From positions 109,790 to 173,789 of IMG/VR virus record IMGVR_UViG_3300028025_000091: a DNA stretch of 64,000 nt; one strand, given 5' to 3'. This DNA comes from a virus. The notes beneath the pieces are model-generated. The model worked only from the letters and a program-made list of their open reading frames with translations, had not been told where the DNA came from and did no database searches. The position numbers were made by a program, and so were the translations under genes. The number at the start of each line of letters is the position of its first letter. Position 1 is the stretch's first letter. Below are positions 49,355 to 56,788 of this stretch, one piece after another.

Positions 49355-50496
49355 TATCATTTATTATTCCAAGTTATAATAACTTAAAACACCTAAAAAA
49401 CGTTTACGCAAGTATTCAAAAACATGCTCCACAAGCTGAAGTTATCTTATTAGATGATGGTTCAACAGATGGAACACAAGATTGGATTCAACAACAAGAT
49501 TGTATCAAATATAGAAGTGAAGAACGAGTTGGTCATACTATATTATATGACAAAGGTATTGAAATGGCTACAAATGAAATAGTAGGTATTTTACATGCTG
49601 ATATGATTTTAGGTCCTAACTACATTGAAAACTTAATTAAACATTTAGAACCAGGTAAAGTAGTATGTGCAACCCGAATCGAACCACCTTTACATCCAGA
49701 AGGTAAAGAAAAAATCATCCGAGATTTTGGAATGGATTTTGATACACTGGATATAGAAGCATTTGAACAATTTGTTTTAGAATCCCAAACAGAATTCCAA
49801 GACCAAACCACTAAAGGGATGTTTGCACCTTGGATCCTTTATAAATCAGATTTTCAAGCAATAGGCGGACACGATCCATTATTTGCTCCATTCCCATATG
49901 AAGATTCAGATATTTTTCAACGTTGGATTTTAGCTGGATATGAATTAATTCAATCACGAGATGCGTTTGTTTACCATTTAACTTGTAGAGGGCATAGATG
50001 GAATGAACAAATAGGTAAAGATGATGATTACTATAAAATAGTATCAGAACGAGCAGGAAAAAATTATTTACGTAAATGGGGAAGTTGGATCAAAAATGAT
50101 GAATACCAATATCCTATCATTTTACCAAAATATAATATTGCTTTTGTAGTAAAAAACTGTAGTGGGAATATATTAGAAGCTTTAGAAACTTGGTGTGACC
50201 GTATTTATATTGAAAATCAAGATACAGTTGATACTTATATTGGTAAAGAACAACCTAATACCAAGTTTGATTTAACCAAACGAGTATTTACTTTAACTAA
50301 TAATACCCCAGAATGGGAAAATGATATAGTAATTGAATTTGATGCTACCCAACTTACTCCACAAAATTTCCAATTATTGACTCAAATGCCTATCATCATT
50401 AAAGATAGTGGTGAAATTGGTGAATTTGAATTAGATATTTTTAAAGTAGTAATTAGTCATTTAGAAGAATATCAAAATAATTTAATCAAATTATGA
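49351..50496 (+). CDS. GT2 family glycosyltransferase with C-terminal extension
   Basis: 381 aa; ATG 49351 overlaps the previous stop (ATGA) and gives the canonical GT2 start MISFIIPSYNNLKHLKNVY. ILLDDGSTDGTQDWI and VGILHADMILGPNY are the donor and DxD motifs, and PYEDSDIFQRWILAGY the ED motif. The last 130 residues are a separate unknown domain. Last glycosyltransferase of the island. Confidence 0.88.
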   Translation: MISFIIPSYNNLKHLKNVYASIQKHAPQAEVILLDDGSTDGTQDWIQQQDCIKYRSEERVGHTILYDKGIEMATNEIVGILHADMILGPNYIENLIKHLEPGKVVCATRIEPPLHPEGKEKIIRDFGMDFDTLDIEAFEQFVLESQTEFQDQTTKGMFAPWILYKSDFQAIGGHDPLFAPFPYEDSDIFQRWILAGYELIQSRDAFVYHLTCRGHRWNEQIGKDDDYYKIVSERAGKNYLRKWGSWIKNDEYQYPIILPKYNIAFVVKNCSGNILEALETWCDRIYIENQDTVDTYIGKEQPNTKFDLTKRVFTLTNNTPEWENDIVIEFDATQLTPQNFQLLTQMPIIIKDSGEIGEFELDIFKVVISHLEEYQNNLIKL

Positions 50497-50669
50497 AACC
50501 ATACATCTATTATAGCAAACTTGATTCTAAAAAAGAACCACAAGGTAAATTTAGCGCTATTGATTTAGAGGATGCAATTGAAATTGCAGCACATATTAAG
50601 CAGATGTCTATAGAGGATTTTTTAACAGTATTTACAATCGAGGAATGGAAGAAAAATTCAAAAAAATAA
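50493..50669 (+). CDS. Hypothetical protein, 58 aa
   Basis: ATGA overlap with the glycosyltransferase stop; TAA at 50667-50669, overlapping the next gene by 25 nt. Helical and charged (AIDLEDAIEIAAHIKQMSIEDFL). Short but supported by overlaps on both sides. Confidence 0.65.
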   Translation: MKPYIYYSKLDSKKEPQGKFSAIDLEDAIEIAAHIKQMSIEDFLTVFTIEEWKKNSKK

Positions 50670-51022
50670 GTGAAATATTGGGCTCCAAGGTAATAGTAGA
50701 AGAAAACCCCAAATCAGCCAAAAAGAAAGATGAACGGTTTTTTATGACATTAGTAGAGCAATTATGTCAGATGGAAGCAGCCACCGCTTTATTATCATCT
50801 GTAGGTGTCTCAATAGATAACCATGAAAACCCAATATTCAAATCACTTGAAATGTTAATGAACGAACATTATGGTGAAATGAAAACAGCAATTATCCTAT
50901 GGTGGGTATTTGATAGTTTAACCCCAGATGGAGATGTTTATCCGTTAGTTGATGAGGAAGGAAAATCACACATAATTAAAACACCCACTCAACTATACAA
51001 ATTTATAAAAAAATATGACTGA
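50645..51022 (+). CDS. Hypothetical protein, 125 aa
   Basis: FFMTLVEQLCQMEAATALLSSVGVSIDNHENPIFKSLEMLMNEHYGEMKTAIILWWVFD is largely helical; no family recognised with certainty. Overlaps the zinc-finger gene downstream by 8 nt. Confidence 0.72.
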   Translation: MEEKFKKISEILGSKVIVEENPKSAKKKDERFFMTLVEQLCQMEAATALLSSVGVSIDNHENPIFKSLEMLMNEHYGEMKTAIILWWVFDSLTPDGDVYPLVDEEGKSHIIKTPTQLYKFIKKYD

Positions 51023-51332
51023 AGAAAGAAAATGTATCAAATGTAAAGAGGCAATCAACCCATTACGTTTGAAAGCACTACCAACAGCAAAAACCTGTGT
51101 TGAATGTTCAACTACAGGAGCAAAACGAGGAGTACCAATGATGTATGGTGAAAAAGACCACACGTGGACAGACATGGTAATCATGGAACCTGAAGAGTTT
51201 GATCGATTTGAAAAACTAAACAAACAAAAATCATCATTTGATGTGTTAGATAAAACAGAATTGAATACCGATGGTGATGACGATATGGATGTTTGGGACA
51301 ATACATTACTAGACGGATTAGAGGATTTGTAA
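51015..51332 (+). CDS. DksA/TraR-type zinc-finger protein
   Basis: 105 aa. CIKCKEAINPLRLKALPTAKTCVEC is a DksA/TraR C4 zinc finger (CxxC...I...RL.A.P....CxxC). The C-terminal 40 residues are acidic. DksA-like proteins modulate RNA polymerase; a phage version could adjust host transcription. Confidence 0.82.
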   Translation: MTEERKCIKCKEAINPLRLKALPTAKTCVECSTTGAKRGVPMMYGEKDHTWTDMVIMEPEEFDRFEKLNKQKSSFDVLDKTELNTDGDDDMDVWDNTLLDGLEDL

Positions 51333-51986
51333 ATGGCACACCCAAAACCCATATCAAAAGAGGACTGTCTACGAGCAATGAAACAAACCCGCTCAATTAA
51401 AGCGGCTGCTCGTTACTTAAACTGTTCATATCAACATTTGAAACCGTTTATGAAAGCCTACAAGGATGATGAAACTGGTATATCATTGTTTGATATGCAT
51501 AAAAATCAAAGTGGTAAGGGTATCCCAAAATTTATGAGCAATGCCCCATTTGGTAGAAAGCATCCCGCAATTGAGGATGTTGTCAATGGAAATGCAGACG
51601 CCTCATCATTCACCCCAGATAAACTAAAGTTTAAAATGGTTGAGGCCGGTTACATGATTGAACAATGTTACTGGTGCAGTTATGATGAACGAAGGGAATC
51701 GGATGGTAAATCCCCATTGATCATGTTCTTTAAAGACGGCAACAAACACAACTATCGTGATGGAAACTGTCAATTATCATGCTATAACTGCTATTTTCTG
51801 CGCTTAGGAAACGTGTTTACTGAGCGTGACATGGAGTCATTGGAAGGTCATCAAACCGTTTATAAAACGACTGAAATGGTTGATTTCCAAATGGATGAAT
51901 ATCAAAAACGCAAGTTACAAGAACTTGGTTTATGGGAGACAAAAGTAGAAGACGACCCATACTCTTTAGTTTCAAGAAAAAAGTAA
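51333..51986 (+). CDS. HTH plus HNH-like zinc protein
   Basis: 217 aa. SIKAAARYLNCSYQHLKPFMK (about 20-40) is a helix-turn-helix. CYWCSYDERRESDGKSPLIMFFKDGNKHNYRDGNCQLSCYNCYFL (about 110-155) has the two CxxC pairs and central acidic/His residues of an HNH-type zinc fold, close to conserved phage 'HNH' proteins. It may be a nuclease or a DNA-binding regulator. Adjacent to a GIY-YIG gene. Confidence 0.7.
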   Translation: MAHPKPISKEDCLRAMKQTRSIKAAARYLNCSYQHLKPFMKAYKDDETGISLFDMHKNQSGKGIPKFMSNAPFGRKHPAIEDVVNGNADASSFTPDKLKFKMVEAGYMIEQCYWCSYDERRESDGKSPLIMFFKDGNKHNYRDGNCQLSCYNCYFLRLGNVFTERDMESLEGHQTVYKTTEMVDFQMDEYQKRKLQELGLWETKVEDDPYSLVSRKK

Positions 51987-52021
51987 TATTTATCATCGAG
52001 ATTTGCTGCGAAAAGGTTGGA

Positions 52022-52051
52022 TTTTGTCATATGTATAATAAAATGACAAAA
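52022..52051 (+). promoter_or_regulatory. Inverted repeat enclosing ATGTATAATAAA at the second GIY-YIG start
   Basis: TTTTGTCAT (52022-52030) and ATGACAAAA (52043-52051) are perfect 9-bp arms; loop ATGTATAATAAA. The 3' arm begins with the start ATG. Same design as 8997-9040 with different arms and conserved loop. Confidence 0.75.
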
Positions 52052-52732
52052 ATATATTTAGTTGAAAACTGTTTTGGGGATTCTAATAAAGTTTATATAG
52101 GAAAAACTATTTCTTCTAGAAAAAAAGAACATGTAAAAACATATGGAGAAAAAATTATTTATACTTTTATAGATGAAATTGATAGTTTTGATAAAAAACT
52201 ATGGAAACCCCTAGAAACATATTGGATAGAACAATTTAGACAGTGGGGATTTGAAGTGGTAAATAAAAATGCTGGGGGAGGTGGTGTGGAATTCATGTCT
52301 TTTGAATCTAAACTGAAAATGAAAAAACCAAAACCAAATGGATTTGGAGATACCACTTCCAAGAGACTTTTGGGAACCAAACAAACCCCAGAAACCATAG
52401 AAAAGAGAAGGGTTCAGTTAATAGGTAAAAAAAGAACCCCGGAACAAAAACAAACACTCCGGGAATCCTTTAAGGGAAGAATTTTTAGTGAAGAAAGAAA
52501 TAAAAAAATTGGCGATGCACAAAGAGGTATCCCTCAACCAAAATCACCTGAACTTATAGCTAAACTAAAAAAACCCATATGTCAATACGATAAACAAGGT
52601 AATTTTATTCAAGAATGGGAGAGTGCTACGGATGCTGCTTTAAAATATGGCTCAACAACAACTATCCAAAATGCCTTGAAAGAAAGAAGATGTAAGACAG
52701 CTTATGGTTTTATTTGGAAATATAAAAATTAA
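52043..52732 (+). CDS. GIY-YIG homing endonuclease with NUMOD domains
   Basis: 229 aa. IYLVENCFGDSNKVYIGKT contains the two GIY-YIG strands, RKKEHVKTYG the catalytic Arg region, and LETYWIEQFRQWGFEVVNKNAGGGG the Glu helix and Gly turn, very like the 9026 enzyme. Several NUMOD3-type repeats (KRLLGTKQTPETIEKRR, LIGKKRTPEQKQTLRE) precede a NUMOD1-like end (ICQYDKQGNFIQEW...YGFIWKYKN). I place the start at 52043; ATG 52031 in the loop is in frame and is the alternative. Confidence 0.9.
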   Translation: MTKIYLVENCFGDSNKVYIGKTISSRKKEHVKTYGEKIIYTFIDEIDSFDKKLWKPLETYWIEQFRQWGFEVVNKNAGGGGVEFMSFESKLKMKKPKPNGFGDTTSKRLLGTKQTPETIEKRRVQLIGKKRTPEQKQTLRESFKGRIFSEERNKKIGDAQRGIPQPKSPELIAKLKKPICQYDKQGNFIQEWESATDAALKYGSTTTIQNALKERRCKTAYGFIWKYKN

Positions 52733-52764
52733 TTATTACATTCATATCAATATTTATAAGTGAA

Positions 52765-52920
52765 ATGAAGCAAAAAAAACATTCTAGATTAGTCAAAGAC
52801 TACGATAAGCAGAAGGAGAAACACCTAGAGCGTTTGGCTACTAAAATGCTAGAGAACGACGAAAAGCTTAGTAAATTAAAGGGAAAGAACATAAATACAA
52901 ACTTTTTAGATTTATTTTGA
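52765..52920 (+). CDS. Basic coiled-coil peptide, 51 aa
   Basis: MKQKKHSRLVKDYDKQKEKHLERLATKMLENDEKLSKLKGK is one charged helix; stop TGA at 52918-52920, 1 nt before the next ATG. Unrecognised. Confidence 0.65.
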   Translation: MKQKKHSRLVKDYDKQKEKHLERLATKMLENDEKLSKLKGKNINTNFLDLF

Positions 52921-52921
52921 T

Positions 52922-53227
52922 ATGGCAACAGAGATTAGTGTATTTGATAGCGATGAATTTGAAGAGTTAGTTGCACAACGTGATTTGAGAATATCTAAAG
53001 CGTTAGTAGAAACAATTTTAAAAAATTTAAAAGGCAGAAAACGCCACCTACATGCACTATCAGTATTGATAGAGCAAGACCAAACTATTTACGACATAAC
53101 AATTGACAGACAAGAATTTGTTCACACATTGGAACAAAACCTACCAATTTATGAAAAACATGAGTTGTATGAGGGGTGTCAAGAAATAGTAAATGCAATC
53201 AAGTTTTTAAAAGAAAAACAAAAATAA
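52922..53227 (+). CDS. Hypothetical helical protein, 101 aa
   Basis: Helical repeats with ALVETILKNLKGRKRHLHALSVLIEQDQTIYDITIDRQEF. Resembles small phage helical proteins, without an assignable family. Ends just before a class I promoter. Confidence 0.7.
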   Translation: MATEISVFDSDEFEELVAQRDLRISKALVETILKNLKGRKRHLHALSVLIEQDQTIYDITIDRQEFVHTLEQNLPIYEKHELYEGCQEIVNAIKFLKEKQK

Positions 53228-53257
53228 TTTGGTTACCTGATCTTTTGTTCGTATATT
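53228..53257 (+). promoter_or_regulatory. Class I promoter (TTTGGTTACC..TATATT)
   Basis: TTTG 53228-53231 and TATATT 53252-53257, 20-nt spacer; extended TTTGGTTACC and TTCG before the -7 box. Leader 'caaataaaaggttATG'. Confidence 0.7.
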
Positions 53258-53274
53258 CAAGCAAATAAAAGGTT

Positions 53275-53727
53275 ATGAGTTTAAAGGAATTAAAAATAGT
53301 TTATGAAGATGGTACAAAGTATACAAAAATTGTTCATAACAGTAATGCTAGTATTAAACCTAGACGTGACCGAATTAGACACTGCGAGTGTGGACCTTTC
53401 AAATACAAAGTAGAAAAACACGCTTATCTATGTGTCTCGATTGTTAAATTTGGGAACAAATACATGATCATGCCCGCAGGTGTTCCATGCATCCCAGAAA
53501 CAACATTGAATGATATTGAAGTAATAGACAATAAGAAACCAAAAGTAGTAGTTGAAAAACCACAAAGGCAACAATGGATGTTTGAATCATCAAGTGGTGA
53601 TGGTTTTTATCAAGTAACTGAAAATATGGGCAAGCTAAAATGCAATTGTCCTGGAACATGGAGAGCAAAAGACAGACGTTGTAAACATATAAAAGAAGTA
53701 GAACAAGAACTAAATAAAACAAAATGA
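53275..53727 (+). CDS. SWIM zinc-finger protein
   Basis: 150 aa. KLKCNCPGTWRAKDRRCKHIKEV near the C-terminus is a SWIM motif (CxC...CxH). The N-terminal CECGPFKYK pair may bind another metal. SWIM domains mediate DNA or protein binding. First gene of the unit entering the RNA block. Confidence 0.78.
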   Translation: MSLKELKIVYEDGTKYTKIVHNSNASIKPRRDRIRHCECGPFKYKVEKHAYLCVSIVKFGNKYMIMPAGVPCIPETTLNDIEVIDNKKPKVVVEKPQRQQWMFESSSGDGFYQVTENMGKLKCNCPGTWRAKDRRCKHIKEVEQELNKTK

Positions 53728-53819
53728 GCAAATCAAGCGCAAAGCAAAAAGTAGAACAGTTAAAGGATTGGTTAAGTTGGATTACATTCCAAGCAAAAAA
53801 GACCAACAAACGTAAATAA
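53724..53819 (+). CDS. Basic peptide, 31 aa
   Basis: ATGA overlap with the SWIM gene; ends TAA 53817-53819. Sequence is a basic helix with DWLSWITFQ in the middle. The overlap supports it but length is marginal. Confidence 0.5.
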   Translation: MSKSSAKQKVEQLKDWLSWITFQAKKTNKRK

Positions 53820-54006
53820 AAAAACGCTGATGTTCTGATTAGGCATCGAAGAGCAGTACCGGTAGCTCCGAGCAGGTTAAGCGTGCCCTGCATCATTAAA
53901 ACACATAAACTCAAGTACCCATACCGCAAACGTAGGGTTAAATAAGATACAATTTCGTGCTATCCATTGTGTAGGGGCGGGAAGTAGAATGCTTGAGAGT
54001 GTGGTT
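53820..54006 (+). other. GC-rich non-coding stretch, possible structured RNA
   Basis: No ORF. Clearly more GC-rich than the surrounding 30-35% GC genes. Contains nested pairings: ACGCT/AGCGT closing 53823-53883, GATG/CATC and GAGC/GCTC inside it, and GCAGG/CCTGC just after. No tRNA T-loop is present here. Either an RNA gene or decayed tRNA array. Confidence 0.4.
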
Positions 54007-54091
54007 AGTCAGGTGGTGTAATTGGTAACACGGTCCTAATTTAATATGGTGCATACCAGGGCTAGTACAGGTTCGAATCCTGTCCTGACTA
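54007..54091 (+). tRNA. tRNA-like element with abnormal anticodon region
   Basis: 85 nt. Acceptor AGTCAGG/CCTGACT, D-arm GTGT-AATTGGTA-ACAC and T-arm ACAGG-TTCGAAT-CCTGT are perfect. The anticodon stem can only be GTCCT/AGGGC with a 20-nt loop that contains a small hairpin GGT-GCAT-ACC, and no normal 7-nt loop with U33 results from removing 13 nt. No anticodon assigned. Could be a tRNA with an insertion, a pseudo-tRNA or a tRNA mimic. Confidence 0.6.
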
Positions 54092-54096
54092 CAATT

Positions 54097-54170
54097 GGTC
54101 TTTTAGCTCAGTAGGTTAGAGCAACTGACTCATAATCAGTAGGTGCTAGGTTCGAGCCCTAGAAGGACCA
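54097..54170 (+). tRNA. tRNA-Met (CAU anticodon)
   Basis: 74 nt. Acceptor GGTCTTT/AAGGACC (one G-T), D-arm AGCTCAGTAGGTTAGAGC, anticodon stem ACTGA/TCAGT with loop CTCATAA, T-arm CTAGG-TTCGAGC-CCTAG, discriminator A. CAU could also be lysidine-modified tRNA-Ile2. CCA is not encoded in full. Confidence 0.93.
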
Positions 54171-54342
54171 CGAACAGTACCTACCACGCTACCCATTAGA
54201 ACAGCGCCCCAGGGTAGGTCTTTTCGTTATTGGGAAGTTGGGAAGATTTATAGGTGTAAACGCGTTACCTCTATAAACACCCATATAACCACTAACACCC
54301 CCAGATAAGACTATTTGATCAATAGAAACTGCCTGGGTTTAT
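54171..54342 (+). other. Non-coding spacer with a second hairpin
   Basis: Besides the hairpin just given, TTATAGGT...ACCTCTATAA (about 54249-54277) forms a bulged 9-bp stem around a near-palindrome GTAAACGCGTTAC. No ORF or tRNA is visible in this spacer. Confidence 0.4.
54178..54230 (+). terminator. Hairpin after tRNA-Met, possible terminator or processing site
   Basis: ACCTACC (54180-54186) pairs with GGTAGGT (54213-54219), followed by CTTTTCG. Loop of about 26 nt, so a weak terminator at best. Confidence 0.4.
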
Positions 54343-54415
54343 TGTCCTATGGTGTAATTGGCAACACGTCTGGTTTTGGTCCAGAAGAGTCGAGGTTCGA
54401 GCCCTTGTGGGACAA
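54343..54415 (+). tRNA. tRNA-Gln (UUG anticodon)
   Basis: 73 nt. Acceptor TGTCCTA/TGGGACA, D-arm GTGT-AATTGGCA-ACAC, anticodon stem TCTGG/CCAGA with loop TTTTGGT (anticodon TTG, reading CAA), T-arm CGAGG-TTCGAGC-CCTTG, discriminator A. CAA is the Gln codon used throughout, including each junction repeat. Confidence 0.94.
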
Positions 54416-54436
54416 CTAATTTTAAAAAATAGTTAT

Positions 54437-54607
54437 ATGTTGCTTATTACAGGATTTCTTTGCCTAGCAATGGCAGGGATGATGATTTTAGTTGGTCATT
54501 TGATAAACCGAATAAATCGTTTAGAATACTTAATTGAGGATATGAATCATGATTTGAACATGATCGCTCACACTAAAAAGAATGAAAAACAAATTTTAAA
54601 AGGGTAG
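54437..54607 (+). CDS. Membrane-anchored coiled-coil peptide, 56 aa
   Basis: ATG 54437 after 'aaaatagttat' is preferred; an upstream GTG-type start would lie inside tRNA-Gln. A transmembrane helix at residues 2-24 is followed by a coiled coil NRINRLEYLIEDMNHDL. Stop at the stem of the next terminator. Confidence 0.7.
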   Translation: MLLITGFLCLAMAGMMILVGHLINRINRLEYLIEDMNHDLNMIAHTKKNEKQILKG

Positions 54608-54626
54608 GCTTTCGCCTACCTTTTTT
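54603..54626 (+). terminator. Intrinsic terminator
   Basis: GGTAGGC-TTTC-GCCTACC, perfect 7-bp stem and tetraloop, then TTTTTT. It carries a TATATT at 54628 that makes a GTAG-N20-TATATT promoter for 54651. Confidence 0.92.
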
Positions 54627-54633
54627 GTATATT
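54604..54633 (+). promoter_or_regulatory. Weak class I-like promoter (GTAG-N20-TATATT)
   Basis: TATATT 54628-54633 with GTAG 20 nt upstream (54604-54607); spacer is the terminator. -33 box is poor. Confidence 0.45.
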
Positions 54634-54650
54634 TATCTAAAACAAGGAAT

Positions 54651-54734
54651 ATGAAAAAAGATGAAGTTCAAACTCTTGTTATAGTGTTAAGCATATTTGT
54701 CACAATTGGTCTCTTAACATTATTACTTAGTTAA
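54651..54734 (+). CDS. Single-pass membrane peptide, 27 aa
   Basis: MKKDEVQ followed by a 19-residue hydrophobic helix ending LLS. Has its own promoter and leader, and stops 11 nt before the next gene. Very short membrane peptides of this kind occur in phages as host modulators; unrecognised. Confidence 0.6.
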   Translation: MKKDEVQTLVIVLSIFVTIGLLTLLLS

Positions 54735-54745
54735 ATCAAAACCAA

Positions 54746-55456
54746 ATGAAGGTTACATTAATTTCAGACACTCATACAAAACACAACCAACTCAATGGTG
54801 ACTTACCAGGAGGTGATTTGTTAATTCATGCTGGTGACTTCATGAACTCAGGTTATTATAAAACAGAAGCTATTGAATTTTTCAATTGGTTCAAAGCGAT
54901 TGATAACTATACTGATAAGATATTCATTGCAGGAAACCATGATCGTATAATGCAAGATGAACCTGAATGGGCTAAAAGTTATTTAACTGATTATAAAACA
55001 ATTGATTATTTACAAGACGAACAAGTTACATTATACTTTGATGGGATGAACGGAGATCATCCGGAAGATAATGTTCGCATCTATGGTTCACCTTGGCAAC
55101 CGGAATTTCATAATTGGGCATTCAACTTACCTCGCAATGGTGAGGAAATGAAAGCAAAATGGGATGCTATTCCAACCAACACAGATATCTTAATCACACA
55201 TGGTCCTCCATTTGGTTACCAAGATATACCAGGTGGGCATAGTATACGAGTTGGATGTGAAATGTTACGTTATCGAGTAGATGAAATTAAACCAAAAATT
55301 CATGTATTTGGACATATTCATGGTGGTTATGGTCACTATTACAATGGGCATACACATTTCTTTAATGCCGCCATATTAAATGAGCGATACAATTATTCAC
55401 ATTTACCATTCACGTTTGAATGGGATCCAATAACAAATGAAATAACTTGGTTATGA
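54746..55456 (+). CDS. Calcineurin-like metallophosphoesterase
   Basis: 236 aa. LISDTHTKH, LLIHAGDFMN, FIAGNHDRI, ILITHGPPFGY and HVFGHIHGGYG are the five metal-binding motifs in order (D-x-H, GD, GNHD, H, GHxH). Closest in layout to MPPED-type single-domain enzymes. Substrate may be a nucleotide or phosphoprotein; a role against nucleotide-based defence signals is possible. Confidence 0.92.
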   Translation: MKVTLISDTHTKHNQLNGDLPGGDLLIHAGDFMNSGYYKTEAIEFFNWFKAIDNYTDKIFIAGNHDRIMQDEPEWAKSYLTDYKTIDYLQDEQVTLYFDGMNGDHPEDNVRIYGSPWQPEFHNWAFNLPRNGEEMKAKWDAIPTNTDILITHGPPFGYQDIPGGHSIRVGCEMLRYRVDEIKPKIHVFGHIHGGYGHYYNGHTHFFNAAILNERYNYSHLPFTFEWDPITNEITWL

Positions 55457-55698
55457 AACAAACAGTAATGCTTCGGGTTCTAGACAAAGACCCATACAAA
55501 AAAGTAGTTGAAATTGACTTTAAATCATTTCAATTCAAATACCGATTAGGTAAAGAAGTAATAGGCACAATGGATGGAATCAGAGTAGCAATGTGTGTAG
55601 AGGATTATGATGCTGCTTTAAAAGAACAACGTGAACATGCACTCACCGAAATGGTAAGATTAGATCAAGAATTAGGTTTATATAATATAGAAGAATAA
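55453..55698 (+). CDS. Hypothetical protein, 81 aa
   Basis: ATG 55453 overlaps the phosphoesterase stop. Beta strands then a helix (MCVEDYDAALKEQREHALTEMVRLDQELG). Unrecognised. Confidence 0.7.
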   Translation: MKQTVMLRVLDKDPYKKVVEIDFKSFQFKYRLGKEVIGTMDGIRVAMCVEDYDAALKEQREHALTEMVRLDQELGLYNIEE

Positions 55699-56063
55699 TG
55701 ATAGGAGGAACACAACCAAAAGTATCACTCACACAAGATGTAAACGATGTTTTACACATGAGTCCAGAACTAACAGAAGCACTTGGTTTAACAGAAAGTG
55801 AATTTAACTGGAGATTAGTTAGAGAAGGAGATGGTTTAAACAAAAAATCCAAAGCAATAATTTGGTTAGAATGGAATGAAGATGGTACATTTAATTCAAA
55901 ACATGATAAACCAGCAATTGGTCGTTCATTACTTATGTCTCCATTCAACCATTTTTATACTTGGCAAACAACAACTATTAAAGAAATCCTTGACTCCACA
56001 GAAGATCTTTCGTATATTAAATTCAAAACAAGGAATAGTATTTACGAATTATTTAAGTTATGA
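55698..56063 (+). CDS. Hypothetical protein, 121 aa
   Basis: TAATG overlap. Mixed alpha/beta with SLTQDVNDVLHMSPELTEALGLTESEFNWRLVREGDGL and a YTWQTTTIKEIL region; no family recognised. Ends overlapping the next gene by 4 nt. Confidence 0.7.
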   Translation: MIGGTQPKVSLTQDVNDVLHMSPELTEALGLTESEFNWRLVREGDGLNKKSKAIIWLEWNEDGTFNSKHDKPAIGRSLLMSPFNHFYTWQTTTIKEILDSTEDLSYIKFKTRNSIYELFKL

Positions 56064-56359
56064 AAAAACAAAATTATTACTACATTTTACACATTTTAGC
56101 AGGTATTACAATTGGATATTTATTGTTTTCATGCAAAGCCAATAAAGCAAGTTGCGATGCGTATTCTAGATTTTATCAATTTCGCATTGAAGGAAAAGTA
56201 ATACATGAAGGTGATACATGTGATGCAATAGCATATACAAATGAGTACCTAACAACAGACGATAGTGTATTTTATTTCAATTCAAACAACCGAATTCAAA
56301 CCATTTTACCCCCATACACAATCTATGAATGTACACGAGAGCAAAGGACGTCCAACTGA
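56060..56359 (+). CDS. Putative lipoprotein/membrane protein, 99 aa
   Basis: Hydrophobic segment at residues 8-24 ends LLFSC, a possible lipobox, with Cys25 lipidated. The rest is polar with CDA.Y repeats at about 32 and 53 (CDAYSR, CDAIAY). Confidence 0.65.
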   Translation: MKKQNYYYILHILAGITIGYLLFSCKANKASCDAYSRFYQFRIEGKVIHEGDTCDAIAYTNEYLTTDDSVFYFNSNNRIQTILPPYTIYECTREQRTSN

Positions 56360-56558
56360 GAAAAAATTACCAGTAGTAGTTGTTTACAAAAAACCTACAG
56401 GTAAAAAACACTATATGTTGATTACAGAACATGAAATAGATGTTATTTTGAACCCATCTAAACGTAAACCATTCATCCCAGACAATTATGAAATAGTTGA
56501 TTTAGGTGTAGGTGAATCGTTTATTAAAACATTTAAAAAACAATACGACATCAAATGA
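56325..56558 (+). CDS. Hypothetical protein, 77 aa
   Basis: Starts inside the previous gene (ATG 56325, MNVHESKGRP). Basic, with KLPVVVVYKKPTGKKHYMLITEHEIDVIL forming an alpha/beta stretch. A longer start at 56265 has no leader and is less likely. Confidence 0.68.
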   Translation: MNVHESKGRPTEKKLPVVVVYKKPTGKKHYMLITEHEIDVILNPSKRKPFIPDNYEIVDLGVGESFIKTFKKQYDIK

Positions 56559-56788
56559 TGAAAATCGACCAAGAAGAATTTAATCGCAAAACACAACATA
56601 TCCTCGACACGGTTGTAAAACCACAGGTTGAGAAATATGAAAAAGCCAAAGCAGATGGGGAACTCATTCCAAAACCAAGACAAATAGGAGCCGCTGGATT
56701 TTTATATGATGAGTACTTTTTAGACCGTTTATTTAAAGCAGTCATGGTACCAAGAGAATATTTAGGTAAAAAAGAAGAAGAACAATGA
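56555..56788 (+). CDS. Hypothetical protein, 77 aa
   Basis: Two tandem ATGs; charged helical protein ending KKEEEQ, whose 3' DNA (AAGAAGAACAATG) approximates the cassette junction. ATGA overlap with the next gene. Confidence 0.7.
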   Translation: MMKIDQEEFNRKTQHILDTVVKPQVEKYEKAKADGELIPKPRQIGAAGFLYDEYFLDRLFKAVMVPREYLGKKEEEQ

